From positions 310,001 to 374,000 of the forward strand of contig JAFECG010000022.1 in the NCBI GenBank assembly GCA_018242215.1: DNA of 64,000 nucleotides, written 5' to 3'. Positions 15,792 to 23,418 of the stretch are shown in pieces. The notes below the pieces were generated by a model. That model searched no databases. It was not told the origin of the DNA and worked only from the letters and a program-made list of their open reading frames with translations. The DNA comes from Pseudomonadota bacterium (GTDB taxonomy: Bacteria > Pseudomonadota > Alphaproteobacteria > Rhizobiales > Hyphomicrobiaceae). Position numbers and translations under genes: made by a program. How positions within the stretch are numbered: the stretch's first letter is position 1; every line of letters starts with the position of its first letter.

Positions 15792-16031
15792 TCACATTCT
15801 CCGATTTCAGTACGTCAATCCGATCCTTGCCGGTCGGGATGGCGATGTTGCAGGCCCTCCCTAGCAGAGCCGATTGTCTCCGTCACCGCCCTGTTCGGCC
15901 TGAGGCGCTGCGGCACGTGACCGGCGCCCGTGTGAGAATTTCAAACAAAATCGATTTCAGGCAAATGATTGGAAAGATTTTCCCGACATTCTGGCCAAAT
16001 TGCATTGGTGATCAGCCCGAAAGGGGAACCC

Positions 16032-16211
16032 ATGGGCCATCGTCGTCACGAGACCTATCCGCCACACGAGGATTGGATCGAGCAATTCAAGGAGCGGGTT
16101 ACCCCGCGGCTTAGAAATCTGTTTACGTCCAATCACGACTTCACTGCGCTCCCCGAAACCATTGCCGAACCTTTAAGGCGGCTGGCGGCTGTCGAACAGC
16201 AGCGGGGGTAA
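16032..16211 (+). CDS. Small NepR-like protein
   Basis: A 59-residue protein, started at ATG 16032 after AAGGGG. Its pattern DWIEQFKERVTPRLRNLF, then LPETIAEPLRRLAAVE, matches the layout of the 61-residue protein at 20186-20371. It recalls NepR, the anti-sigma factor of EcfG, whose core is a helix, a proline and then a second helix ending in LxxLxxxE. NepR binds EcfG until phosphorylated PhyR takes it away. Here neither ecfG nor phyR is adjacent. The resemblance is short and could be superficial. Confidence 0.5.
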   Translation: MGHRRHETYPPHEDWIEQFKERVTPRLRNLFTSNHDFTALPETIAEPLRRLAAVEQQRG

Positions 16212-16231
16212 ATCTCCCGTCCTGACAAAGA

Positions 16232-16314
16232 AACACCCTGGCCGGGGGGAAGCCAGGGTGTTCGCAATTGACCGTGGCTGAGGGAATACACCCGGGGGAA
16301 GGTGTGGCCACGGT
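16232..16314. ncRNA. Two tandem hairpins with G-rich loops, candidate RNA element or terminator
   Basis: The first hairpin pairs AACACCCTGGC (16232-16242) with GCCAGGGTGTT (16252-16262). The second pairs ACCGTGGC (16271-16278) with GCCACGGT (16307-16314), and inside it ACACC (16288-16292) pairs with GGTGT (16301-16305). Both terminal loops contain CGGGGG(G)AA. The first may terminate the small gene upstream, but a T-run is missing on the plus strand. The matching loops suggest an RNA with a function of its own. Confidence 0.4.
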
Positions 16315-16409
16315 AATCAAACATACGTTTCCGCTAAGACGATCGTTCCTGCGACATTCCGTACCGCGTTCACGGCCGACAACCCAAAGGCTACGTCGGT
16401 GCTGATGCT

Positions 16410-17603
16410 GTGGCCTGCTTGATGAAACCCTGCTGGAATTCCTGGGTTTTAATCGGAGTAAAGCGGTCGGGGATCAGCCAGGTGCTCCAACACATCGCAA
16501 CCGAAATTCGGGAAACGCTGGGTCTTGCGCCGGGGTGGGTGCTTCCGAGTATGCTGGCGATGGCCGCTATCGCCGTCGCGCTTATGCTCCACAGCATCTT
16601 TGTAGCCCTGATGCGACGCTGGGTTGGCGTCAAACACCCCTACATACGTTCGGTTTTCACGAACACGAAGGGCGCTACGCGCCTCGCCCTCATCATCTGC
16701 ATTGTCTCGGTTACCGTCCCGGCAGTGCCGCTCAGCCCCGAGATGCAATCATTTTTCGGTCGTGCCCTCGGGTTCGGACTTATCATCCTCATCGGCTGGG
16801 TCGGATTGATAGCGACCAACATAGGAGCCGATTTCTATCTGCGCCGCTTCGACGTCCGCGCGGAGGATAATCTCCTCGCGCGTAAGCATTACACGCAGGT
16901 TCGAATTCTTCAGCGGGCGGTCGATACCCTGATCGTCATCGTTACCATTGGCGCCGCGCTGATGACTTTCGAGGAAGTTCGACAATTCGGCATCAGCCTT
17001 TTCGCTTCGGCCGGTGTTGCGGGGGTTGTCGTTGCGCTCGCGGCGCGGCCTGTTTTTGCAAACCTCATCGCCGGCGTCCAAATCGCGATGACGCAACCTA
17101 TCCGAGTCTATGATGCGGTCGTCGTCGAGGGAGAATGGGGTTGGATCGAGGAGATCACATCAGCTTATGTCGTGATCAAGCTTTGGGACTGGCGCCGTCT
17201 TGTCGTTCCCCTCTCCTATTTCATCGAGAAGCCCTTTCAGAACTGGACCCGGGAAAATGCGTCCATCATCGGCACTGTGCTGCTCCACGCCGATTACACC
17301 GTTCCTGTCGACAGGGTGCGCCGTAAGCTGAGCGAGATCGCGAAGTCTTCCCCCCTCTGGGATGCGCAAGTCGTGAATCTCCAAGTGACTGACGCGACGG
17401 AAGAGACCGTCGAACTCCGCGCGCTCGTCAGCGCCCGCACATCTCCCGCAGCGTGGGATCTCCGATGCGAAGTTCGGGAAAAGCTGATCGCCTTCCTCCA
17501 GGAGGAGATACCTGAGGCGCTTCCGCGTGTGCGGGCCACCCTTACTGAACGAGCAGCCTCGAATCGCAGATTTTCGGAGGCAAGCCAAGCGCGCGCGGGC
17601 TGA
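16410..17603 (+). CDS. Mechanosensitive ion channel, MscS family
   Basis: A 397-residue membrane protein with about four or five predicted helices (WVLPSMLAMAAIAVALML; LALIICIVSVTVPAVPL; ALGFGLIILIGWVGLIATNI; LIVIVTIGAALMTF). The pore helix is Ala/Gly-rich (FASAGVAGVVVALAARPVFANLIAGVQIAM). A cytoplasmic beta domain follows, with VVEGEWGWIEEITSAYVVIKLWDWRRLVVPLSYF. Such channels release solutes upon osmotic downshift. The start is uncertain (GTG 16410 or ATG 16422). Confidence 0.85.
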   Translation: MACLMKPCWNSWVLIGVKRSGISQVLQHIATEIRETLGLAPGWVLPSMLAMAAIAVALMLHSIFVALMRRWVGVKHPYIRSVFTNTKGATRLALIICIVSVTVPAVPLSPEMQSFFGRALGFGLIILIGWVGLIATNIGADFYLRRFDVRAEDNLLARKHYTQVRILQRAVDTLIVIVTIGAALMTFEEVRQFGISLFASAGVAGVVVALAARPVFANLIAGVQIAMTQPIRVYDAVVVEGEWGWIEEITSAYVVIKLWDWRRLVVPLSYFIEKPFQNWTRENASIIGTVLLHADYTVPVDRVRRKLSEIAKSSPLWDAQVVNLQVTDATEETVELRALVSARTSPAAWDLRCEVREKLIAFLQEEIPEALPRVRATLTERAASNRRFSEASQARAG

Positions 17604-17648
17604 GGCATTGCGCTCCCCTTAGGCCGACCGGATCAGCGACGTGCGCCC

Positions 17649-18176
17649 TCAGAGAGTTGCTGATTCCGTGATCGTCGCCGCTTTCTGGAAGAGCGGAAGT
17701 CGAAGAAGCCGACTACCCTCGATCTCCGCCATTTTTTTCAGCTGAAGACGTTTTTCATCCAAGAAGGTCGGCCCGAAATCCGGATTGTACATTATGATGG
17801 CAGTGCCGTTATCGATAATATCGGCGAGCTTGATCAGCTTGGCGTTCCAGGGCGCGCGAGACAGACGCCACGCCGTCTGCAATGCTCGCGATTGGCGAGT
17901 TCCCTTTTCCGTGTCCGTGAGCCAATAGACGAGCTCCGCCACGGGCGCGCCGAACTTTTCGATCAGTTCCTCGATCGTCGTTTCCGTTTTCTCTATGGTG
18001 TCGTGGAGAAATGCGGCGGCGATGATGTCTTCGCTTTTATGGCCGTGCTCAATGAGGATCGCGACTACGCCATCGAGATGAACGAAGTACGGCCGACCAT
18101 CATGCCTGCGCACTTGGCCTTCGTGCTTCGCGAGAGCGAAGTCCCTGACGCCTGATATCGTCGCTGCTACGGACAT
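17649..18176 (-). CDS. HD-domain phosphohydrolase (SpoT/MESH1-like fold)
   Basis: A 175-residue HD-family protein. It has FALAKHEGQVRRHDGRPYFVHL (as in RelA/SpoT hydrolase domains), the HD motif AAFLHDTIEKTETT, and the later metal or substrate motif KLIKLADIIDN. In ppGpp hydrolases the segment after HD reads xxEDT; here it is IEKT, so the Asp of the catalytic ED pair is Lys. It may hydrolyse another nucleotide or be inactive toward ppGpp. Monocistronic, leftward. Confidence 0.75.
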   Translation of the reverse strand: MSVAATISGVRDFALAKHEGQVRRHDGRPYFVHLDGVVAILIEHGHKSEDIIAAAFLHDTIEKTETTIEELIEKFGAPVAELVYWLTDTEKGTRQSRALQTAWRLSRAPWNAKLIKLADIIDNGTAIIMYNPDFGPTFLDEKRLQLKKMAEIEGSRLLRLPLFQKAATITESATL

Positions 18177-18367
18177 TCCGACGACGGGCTCCTCACAGTA
18201 CGCGACTTAACGCGAAGAAATCACGCCAATGAGACGCCTCCCAGCGAGAAACAGTTTCGGCATGCGACGATGCTGTCTGTCCGAGACAAATCGTCCCGCG
18301 ACGGAGCAATCGTAGCTACTTATGCATGCGCAGAAGATTAGCTGCCACGCGGCGCTTTGCTGCAGAT

Positions 18368-19318
18368 CTATCCCGCGAAGAGGCGCGTGTTCACGAGGGC
18401 AGGCGGTGGCGATTTGAGGTAACGCTCGATCATCGGAATGTGAGGCTCGATCGCGGCTCGCCCGCTGGCGATCATCTCATCGGCGCGATGAAAATCCAGG
18501 ACCCCGATGTCGGCGAGATCTGGTGCGACCAGCAGATCGGGCGGATCGCCCATCAGGCGCGCCCGTGAAATACGATCATGAAAAATGCTGAAGGAATTCA
18601 GGATAACCGACGTGATGCCCGGTGCGCCCTCGCTGCGTCCAAAAATCTGACGATGAAGAAGCTGGAATGCGCCGCGACCATTCCAGCGCGTTATCGGAGC
18701 TTCATCGACAATCACTTCTGGGATTTCGTCTTCTTCGTCATCGCCGATGGAGATACCACCCCGGCCGAACTCCGTCGTCAAGTTGACGCCGACGACGATA
18801 CCCGCGCCGAGGGCTCGACAAACCGAAACCGGAATTGGGTTGACGAGGCAGCCATCCACCAGCCAGCGCCCATTCAAATTGACCGGCTTCACAATTCCGG
18901 GAATGGCCGACGACGCTCGGACGACTTCCGTTATGCATCCGCGCCGAAGCCATACTTCCTGACCGGTGGAGAGATCCGTCGCGATTGCTGCAAACCGCAT
19001 CGGAAGATCTTCGATCCTGACGTCGCGCAGGTGGTCATCGAAGCGATCGAAAAGGCGCTGTCCGGCAATCAAGCCCGAACCTGAAACACTCAGGTCCAGA
19101 AAGCTGAAAACCCTGCGTCGCGTCAGCCCTCGTGCAAACTCCTCGAGCATGTCGAGGCGCCCCGACACGTAATGCCCACCAACGATCGCACCGATAGACG
19201 TTCCGACGACAATTTCCGGCTCCAATCCCGCTTCGGCCAGACCCCGCAAAATGCCGATATGGGCCCAGCCGCGCGCCGCTCCGCCGCCCAAAGCCAACGC
19301 GAATTTTTGCTTCGACAT
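18368..19318 (-). CDS. Patatin-like phospholipase (RssA/NTE family)
   Basis: A 316-residue hydrolase. It has the oxyanion-hole motif LALGGGAARGWAHIG (8-22), the nucleophile elbow GTSIGA with Ser41, and the Asp of the Ser-Asp dyad in LVDGCLVNP. The domain then ends with a regulatory C-terminal half (EIPEVIVDEAP...RLMGDPPDLLVAPDLADI), as in the RssA group. It should cleave fatty acids from phospholipids or lysophospholipids in the cytoplasm or at the membrane. The start has AGAGG eight bases upstream. Confidence 0.88.
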   Translation of the reverse strand: MSKQKFALALGGGAARGWAHIGILRGLAEAGLEPEIVVGTSIGAIVGGHYVSGRLDMLEEFARGLTRRRVFSFLDLSVSGSGLIAGQRLFDRFDDHLRDVRIEDLPMRFAAIATDLSTGQEVWLRRGCITEVVRASSAIPGIVKPVNLNGRWLVDGCLVNPIPVSVCRALGAGIVVGVNLTTEFGRGGISIGDDEEDEIPEVIVDEAPITRWNGRGAFQLLHRQIFGRSEGAPGITSVILNSFSIFHDRISRARLMGDPPDLLVAPDLADIGVLDFHRADEMIASGRAAIEPHIPMIERYLKSPPPALVNTRLFAG

Positions 19319-19480
19319 AAAATTACCTCTCGCCGTGACCCTAAACGGCTGCTGTCACAACGCACCTAAGAGGTATTTTGTTCAATGCAGGGAGGCTCTG
19401 CAATTATACTTGCAGATTATGCCGAACGCACTGTTTCCAGCGCACATGATATTCGTGTCGGTCTGCGCATTAAATTATCG

Positions 19481-19687
19481 TCACGCCGCGTGTTTGCGAG
19501 TGCGAAAATCGGAGGCATAGACCTCGTCTAATACCTGATGAAGTTGCCGCCTCGCTTCCTTCAAATGGCGAGAACATTCCTCGGAGCGTGGACCTCCGAA
19601 GTTCGTAGGTGCGGACCTGAGGTCTTTTTCGAGTTCATACACCGCCTTGAGAACCTCATAGACTTGGTTCACGGCCTTCTTGCGCAT
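19481..19687 (-). CDS. Small hypothetical protein under EcfG control
   Basis: A 68-residue helical protein (VNQVYEVLKAVYELEKDL; CSRHLKEARRQLHQVLDEVYASDF), predicted as two amphipathic helices. I chose ATG 19687 because GGGAG is seven bases upstream; an ATG two codons earlier is almost on top of it. A perfect EcfG promoter ends about 30 bases before the start. Family unknown. Presence in the stress regulon is inferred from the promoter only. Confidence 0.65.
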   Translation of the reverse strand: MRKKAVNQVYEVLKAVYELEKDLRSAPTNFGGPRSEECSRHLKEARRQLHQVLDEVYASDFRTRKHAA

Positions 19688-19718
19688 CGCCATGCTCCCT
19701 TGTTCGAGTCCGAATGTT

Positions 19719-19743
19719 AACGGGTCTCGGCCGAAGGGGTTCC
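19719..19743 (-). promoter_or_regulatory. EcfG promoter, GGAAC-N16-CGTT
   Basis: On the minus strand GGAAC (19743-19739) and CGTT (19722-19719) are 16 bases apart, the alphaproteobacterial general-stress sigma consensus. It directs transcription into the 68-residue gene. Confidence 0.8.
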
Positions 19744-19747
19744 GGGC

Positions 19748-19942
19748 TTAATCGCGATCTACGGCGCCTCTGATCTCATGAAGGTATTCACGCAAGAGAA
19801 AGCATTCGTCCTTGATGGTTTTGAGCGCGAGCTTCGCCTCGAAAGATTTTCCCTCTGCTCTTGCTGAATCGAGCCGTGATGCCTCCGAGCGAATAAGATT
19901 CAAGCCCCTCACGATACGATCGGCCGCTCTCTCTGTTTCCAT
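19748..19942 (-). CDS. Small hypothetical helical protein
   Basis: A 64-residue protein, METERAADRIVRGL followed by a charged helix and KDECFLLREYLHEI. It starts upstream of the EcfG promoter of the next gene and is transcribed the same way. No canonical EcfG site was seen before its own start. Family unknown. Confidence 0.5.
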   Translation of the reverse strand: METERAADRIVRGLNLIRSEASRLDSARAEGKSFEAKLALKTIKDECFLLREYLHEIRGAVDRD

Positions 19943-20113
19943 GACACACCCCGATTGTGCATTCCGGCTCCGGCGCTTTCCTCAAAGCCAATTGCGGCAA
20001 CGGATTGGCGGACAATCGTAACGTAACGTTTCGTGATGTTAATCGACGCTAAGGCCACGTTACGCTTGGAGTGGAGTTGGAGAAATCGAGTGTCGCACTA
20101 GAGAAGAAACGCA

Positions 20114-20139
20114 GGAACACCCAAACAGACGTGTACGTT
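20114..20139 (+). promoter_or_regulatory. EcfG promoter, GGAAC-N17-CGTT
   Basis: GGAAC at 20114-20118 and CGTT at 20136-20139, 17 bases apart, about 50 bases before the start of the NepR-like gene. Confidence 0.8.
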
Positions 20140-20185
20140 TAAAAACCATTCCCACGGGTCAACTTTAGAAAAGGAATAGGCTGAA

Positions 20186-20371
20186 TTGGTGCGCGATATC
20201 GACGATTGGATGTTTCATTTCGAAAGACGAGCGGCGCCCGGACTTAAGAAGATCTTCGGCGAGGATCTGGGTGAGCTACCGATGCGCTTGCGCTTGCTGC
20301 TTGAAAAACTGCGCGTCACGGAAGCTTCTCGCGATCCAAAGAACGAGCGTCGCAATGCGCGCGAGGACTAG
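20186..20371 (+). CDS. Small NepR-like protein under EcfG control
   Basis: A 61-residue protein with the pattern DDWMFHFERRAAPGLKKIFG, then LPMRLRLLLEKLRVTEA. This parallels the 59-residue protein at 16032-16211 (DW, R..P.L, F, LP, L..L...E) and resembles the core of NepR. Its promoter is a perfect EcfG site, as expected for a feedback anti-sigma factor. The start is TTG 20186 or GTG 20189; an AGG lies eight bases before the latter. No phyR or ecfG is near, so this would be an orphan copy. Confidence 0.55.
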   Translation: MVRDIDDWMFHFERRAAPGLKKIFGEDLGELPMRLRLLLEKLRVTEASRDPKNERRNARED

Positions 20372-20394
20372 GATGTCGTCTCCGCGCGTAACGG

Positions 20395-20655
20395 TTACAC
20401 TCCCAGTTCCGCGTCGCGTTCGGTCCAATAAAGATCGGCTAGCCGATCCAAAAGTTTGTCGGGAAGGGGATTCTGAGCGACGTCGGAGTAGAGATATTCG
20501 CTAGCTGGGACCAGCAGAAGCTGTCCAGAAGCTCCAACTCCATGCATCGATATTTTCGGCTGTTTCGCTGGTGGCGAAACGTTGAGCGCAAATGATCCAT
20601 GCCACGCGCGCGCCATCGCCATCGTCCAGATCCAGAGTGCCAGTGCGGGATGCAT
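20395..20655 (-). CDS. Hypothetical protein
   Basis: An 86-residue protein starting MHPALALWIWTMAMARAWHGSFAL, a hydrophobic N-terminus that may be a signal or anchor. It is followed by PPAKQPKISMHGVGASGQLLL and a charged end (DKLLDRLADLYWTERDAEL). AGGAG sits eight bases before the ATG, which favours this start over a longer frame from 20718. Family unknown. Confidence 0.5.
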   Translation of the reverse strand: MHPALALWIWTMAMARAWHGSFALNVSPPAKQPKISMHGVGASGQLLLVPASEYLYSDVAQNPLPDKLLDRLADLYWTERDAELGV

Positions 20656-20736
20656 TTTCAACAGTCTCCTAAAAAGCTCGACAGTTGAAACGCACCGCAG
20701 CAGGTTCCGGTTTCGCACCGCTTCGGCATGCGACGT

Positions 20737-21216
20737 TTACGACGTGCGACGTTGTGCGAATTCCTTCTGAAGTTTCTCCATCTCGTCTTCGGTGCAATGC
20801 TCGAGATCGATGAGCCTGTTGCGCGCAGTCTCTGTGCTGCGGATCAATTCATCGAGCTTCAGTTGAATGGCCCGTCCATCCTTGTTCTGACTATGCTGAA
20901 TGAGGAAGACGGCAAGAAAGGTTACCAACGTCGTGCCAGTATTCACGACGAGCTGCCAGGTATCCGAATAGTGAAAAAAGGGGCCGCTCAGGGCCCAGAT
21001 GATGACCGATAATGTTGCAACCACAAACGCCGATGCCGACCCGATCACCAATGCCGATCGTCCGGCAAATTCGGAGAACCAGCTTAGCGTCTTATGTCGC
21101 CACGTCTGCCGTGGAATCCCCTGCGGGACTTCGACTTCTGCTGCGTGATGTTGGGTCTGGTCCGCCATTTCGGTGTCCGAGCGTTTCGCGGCGGTAAGAG
21201 ATCGCTTGCTCAGCAT
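20737..21216 (-). CDS. Low-affinity iron permease-like membrane protein under EcfG control
   Basis: A 159-residue protein with two membrane helices (SALVIGSASAFVVATLSVIIWAL; WQLVVNTGTTLVTFLAVFLIQHSQN) and a cytoplasmic tail (RAIQLKLDELIRSTETARNRLIDLEHCTEDEMEKLQKEF). The segment FLIQHSQNKDGRAIQLKLDELI is the signature of the family named after fungal low-affinity iron permease. Bacterial members are common near stress genes and their transport role is unproven. The EcfG promoter lies 41 bases upstream. An internal ATG at 21168 is an alternative start. Confidence 0.75.
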   Translation of the reverse strand: MLSKRSLTAAKRSDTEMADQTQHHAAEVEVPQGIPRQTWRHKTLSWFSEFAGRSALVIGSASAFVVATLSVIIWALSGPFFHYSDTWQLVVNTGTTLVTFLAVFLIQHSQNKDGRAIQLKLDELIRSTETARNRLIDLEHCTEDEMEKLQKEFAQRRTS

Positions 21217-21256
21217 GCGAACTCTCTTCGTGCCGCGATTTCAATGACATCCGAAA

Positions 21257-21282
21257 AACGCCCAGCTTGGCGCTGTTGTTCC
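21257..21282 (-). promoter_or_regulatory. EcfG promoter, GGAAC-N17-CGTT
   Basis: On the minus strand GGAAC (21282-21278) and CGTT (21260-21257), 17 bases apart, reading into the iron-permease-like gene. Confidence 0.8.
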
Positions 21283-21327
21283 CGAGGGGCGCCGCCCCAC
21301 AAGCTAAATTGTCAGGGCGGGCGCCTG

Positions 21328-21570
21328 TCAGCTTCCCGTTGCGTCCCGAATGCATTTTTTGGTGAAGCTCGTTTGAGCGGCGCCGTGAAGCTTCTTCACC
21401 TTCGCATCAGAGTCGCATTTTGTTTTTGCATCCCTTTCGCATTTGGTCATGAAGCTTTTCAATGCCGCGCCTGCCAACTTTTTGTCTTTTGCGGTGGCAT
21501 TGCACGTAGCGTCTGCGAAAGCAGCGCTGCACAAAGTTACGCTTATCAGAGCAGCAAGAACAATTCTCAT
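21328..21570 (-). CDS. PsiF-repeat secreted protein
   Basis: An 80-residue protein with a signal peptide (MRIVLAALISVTLCSAAFAD) and two PsiF-type repeats. Each has a Cys, then KxKKLxGAAxxSFxxKC (about 27-45 and 55-75). PsiF is a phosphate-starvation-inducible periplasmic protein of unknown role in enterobacteria. ATG 21570 was chosen because GGAGG is about six bases before it. No EcfG or Pho box was recognised upstream. Confidence 0.75.
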   Translation of the reverse strand: MRIVLAALISVTLCSAAFADATCNATAKDKKLAGAALKSFMTKCERDAKTKCDSDAKVKKLHGAAQTSFTKKCIRDATGS

Positions 21571-21741
21571 CGCTTCCTCCATCCCGGGCAGCCAAGTCGA
21601 AGCTCGGCCAGTTTTTCCACCAACTCAAGATGGCATTTTTCTTCGGCGTCCCGTCAACTCGCGTTCGACGCCCTTACCGAAAAGTAAATTGCCGGGCTCC
21701 GCGTCGGCTATCCGTGTGGGTCCTGTCGCTTCGCAACGTTA

Positions 21742-22038
21742 CTACTTCGGCTGAACGCTTTGATCGCCTCCGGGTTCGCCAGGCGGGATGATCACCGGCA
21801 TCTTGTCTCCCGTTCTGGCGGGCGGCTGCTGGTGGATTTCTGGGTCGATTCCGCGAGGCGGTTTAAGGACGCCTTCGTTTTTGTCCAGCTTCTTGCTCAA
21901 CGGAACGTCGCTGGGCTTTTTGGCCGTCTCACCCTGCTTTTGGTCTCCAGCTTGGGGCACCTGGGCATTCGCTGCCGAGAATGCAGCCAGAATTCCGCCT
22001 GTCGCGACGATGCACGCCACAAATATTTCGCGTCGCAT
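21742..22038 (-). CDS. Secreted Pro-rich hypothetical protein under EcfG control
   Basis: A 98-residue protein with a clear signal peptide (to AANAQ, about residue 25). A Lys/Pro/Gly-rich disordered-looking region follows (KKPSDVPLSKKLDKNEG; KMPVIIPPGEPGG). ATG 22038 has AAAGGA upstream; the frame extends further but without start signals. A perfect EcfG promoter lies 38 bases before it. It is probably a small periplasmic stress protein. Family unknown. Confidence 0.6.
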   Translation of the reverse strand: MRREIFVACIVATGGILAAFSAANAQVPQAGDQKQGETAKKPSDVPLSKKLDKNEGVLKPPRGIDPEIHQQPPARTGDKMPVIIPPGEPGGDQSVQPK

Positions 22039-22075
22039 TTTGCGATCCTTTCTTGTCTTGGGAGAATGAGTTGGC

Positions 22076-22101
22076 AACGGACCCCGGCAATGCGGAGTTC
22101 C
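22076..22101 (-). promoter_or_regulatory. EcfG promoter, GGAAC-N17-CGTT
   Basis: On the minus strand GGAAC (22101-22097) and CGTT (22079-22076), reading into the secreted Pro-rich gene. Confidence 0.8.
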
Positions 22102-22240
22102 CTCTCTGCAGTCGGAGCACGCCGCAGGGTCGAGGACAACTTTGGACGCACGCGGAACTGTCAGGAGCGCCGCGGGGTAACTTCGAAGCCACGGTGCGCA
22201 CATCCCCCTGTGCGATGCCGCCCAAGCCGTGGCAAAGCGG

Positions 22241-22270
22241 GACGCCCCGATTGGCAGGGATCGGGGCGTC
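22241..22270 (-). terminator. Hairpin terminator after the 67-residue gene
   Basis: GACGCCCCGAT (22241-22251) and ATCGGGGCGTC (22260-22270) form a perfect 11-base stem with an eight-base loop, 30 bases beyond the stop of the leftward gene. Confidence 0.65.
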
Positions 22271-22300
22271 TTACCTTTTGCACTTTCGGATACATCACGC

Positions 22301-22504
22301 TCAAGCAGCGGTCGTGCCAGTGCTCGACTGGCGCGCCGCCTCTTTCATGAGGCTATTCAGCTGCCCGAAGAGGAGAGGCCCTTCCACCTGATCGTCCATA
22401 TAGCCTTCCTCCCGCAGCTTCCGTTTGATCTCCGCTACGGTGGAGAAACGTCCTGAACGGGCCAGCTCGAATGCACGCTCCAACTGAGACAGGCGGGGAT
22501 CCAC
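22301..22504 (-). CDS. Small protein with an ARSG...EGY domain
   Basis: A 67-residue protein: LERAFELARSGRFSTVAEIK, RKLREEGYMDDQVEG, QLNSLMKEAAR. The same pattern (F/L-x-RA-E-x-ARSG, a V, R-x-L-x-x-EGY, LM-x-AA) is seen in the C-terminal half of the protein at 27239-27577, so both carry one small domain, here standing alone. The helix-loop-helix look could suit protein or nucleic-acid binding. Function unknown. No EcfG site was found upstream. Confidence 0.65.
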   Translation of the reverse strand: MDPRLSQLERAFELARSGRFSTVAEIKRKLREEGYMDDQVEGPLLFGQLNSLMKEAARQSSTGTTAA

Positions 22505-22731
22505 AGCGATGCTCTCCTTACAGGCTTTTTGTCGTTTCGAGCGTAAAAGGCATTGGACCGGCCGCGACAGCTTGGCTCGTCACCGCGCTGACTTTTTTCT
22601 CGCATAACCAGCGGCTTGGCCGCTATGTCCTTAGTAAAAATTTCCGGCTTCCGCCTTCACACTCTCAAATGCCATGCGCAAAATGGTTTGAGGTGCGCTG
22701 GAGTTCCGGCATCAATTCGGAATTGTTTGAT

Positions 22732-23079
22732 ATGAGTTCGCATAGGCATCCCCCGCACGTCACCCGCGTCGTCATTGCGTGCAGCCCGACGTACCGCAAC
22801 AGGCGTGCGATCATGGAGGCCTTGGGATCGATCTTTCTCGAGACCATCGAAGAGCAGCGGGAGTACTATTATTTCGAATGCCCGGCGATGAGCGAAATCT
22901 TCGATGATGGTGTCTTTAACCGATTATCTTTTCGACAGCTCACGCCCGGCGATCAGTCCCAAGCCGACGTCGTAAAGTTGGGTTTTACGCACATTGTTGC
23001 CGGTGGCGATGACACGTTCGTGGGCAATCTTTTGTCCGAACTCGGTGCAACGGATGCCTTGCTCGTGCGTCTTGCGTGA
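22732..23079 (+). CDS. Hypothetical protein
   Basis: A 115-residue protein from ATG 22732 (MSSHRHPPHVTRVVIACSPT). It has a mixed alpha/beta pattern: RRAIMEALGSIFLETIEEQREYYYFE, FDDGVFNRLSF, KLGFTHIVAGGDDTFVGNLLSELGATDALLVRLA. The frame extends upstream to 22471 but that part looks non-coding. I do not recognise the family. It is the only plus-strand gene in this stretch apart from the acidic protein after it. Confidence 0.55.
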   Translation: MSSHRHPPHVTRVVIACSPTYRNRRAIMEALGSIFLETIEEQREYYYFECPAMSEIFDDGVFNRLSFRQLTPGDQSQADVVKLGFTHIVAGGDDTFVGNLLSELGATDALLVRLA

Positions 23080-23152
23080 CGTATCTCATTAGATACTCGG
23101 AAGCGACGTAGCTCTCTGTTGACCGAAGAGCTTTTCGATAGCGAGGACCCCC

Positions 23153-23338
23153 GTGGGAAAGCGCAAATTACAAGTGGTAGAGCCCGAGGAATTCGATCCG
23201 GACGAACCCTCACCCGTTCCTGCGCAGATGCCGGGCCAGCCGGCAGACGTTCCGGCATATCCCGGCGATGAGGACGATTCCGACGACGAGCGTGAGGATG
23301 AGAACGAAGCCGTTCCGGACGAAGAAGACGGCGAATAG
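23153..23338 (+). CDS. Small, strongly acidic protein
   Basis: A 61-residue protein from GTG 23153. After a short basic start (MGKRKLQVVE) it is Asp/Glu/Pro-rich to the end (DEDDSDDEREDENEAVPDEE), so it is almost surely disordered. No family recognised. A strong terminator follows 26 bases after the stop, which supports expression as a unit. Confidence 0.5.
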   Translation: MGKRKLQVVEPEEFDPDEPSPVPAQMPGQPADVPAYPGDEDDSDDEREDENEAVPDEEDGE

Positions 23339-23363
23339 CGCTCATTTGCGCGCGTAAGGACTC

Positions 23364-23407
23364 AAAGAAAAACGCCCTTGCGATATCCCGCAAGGGCGTT
23401 TTTCTTT
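23364..23407. terminator. Strong bidirectional terminator
   Basis: A perfect 17-base inverted repeat, 23364-23380 with 23391-23407, around a ten-base loop. The outer arms are A-rich on the left and T-rich on the right, so it can terminate transcripts from both sides. It separates two convergent genes. Confidence 0.92.
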
Positions 23408-23418
23408 GTGTTGATTAT

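Noticed and set aside
16329..16350. GGAAC-N17-CGTA on the minus strand, close to an EcfG promoter
   Set aside because: The last base differs and the only leftward frame behind it is antisense to the hairpins, with no convincing gene.
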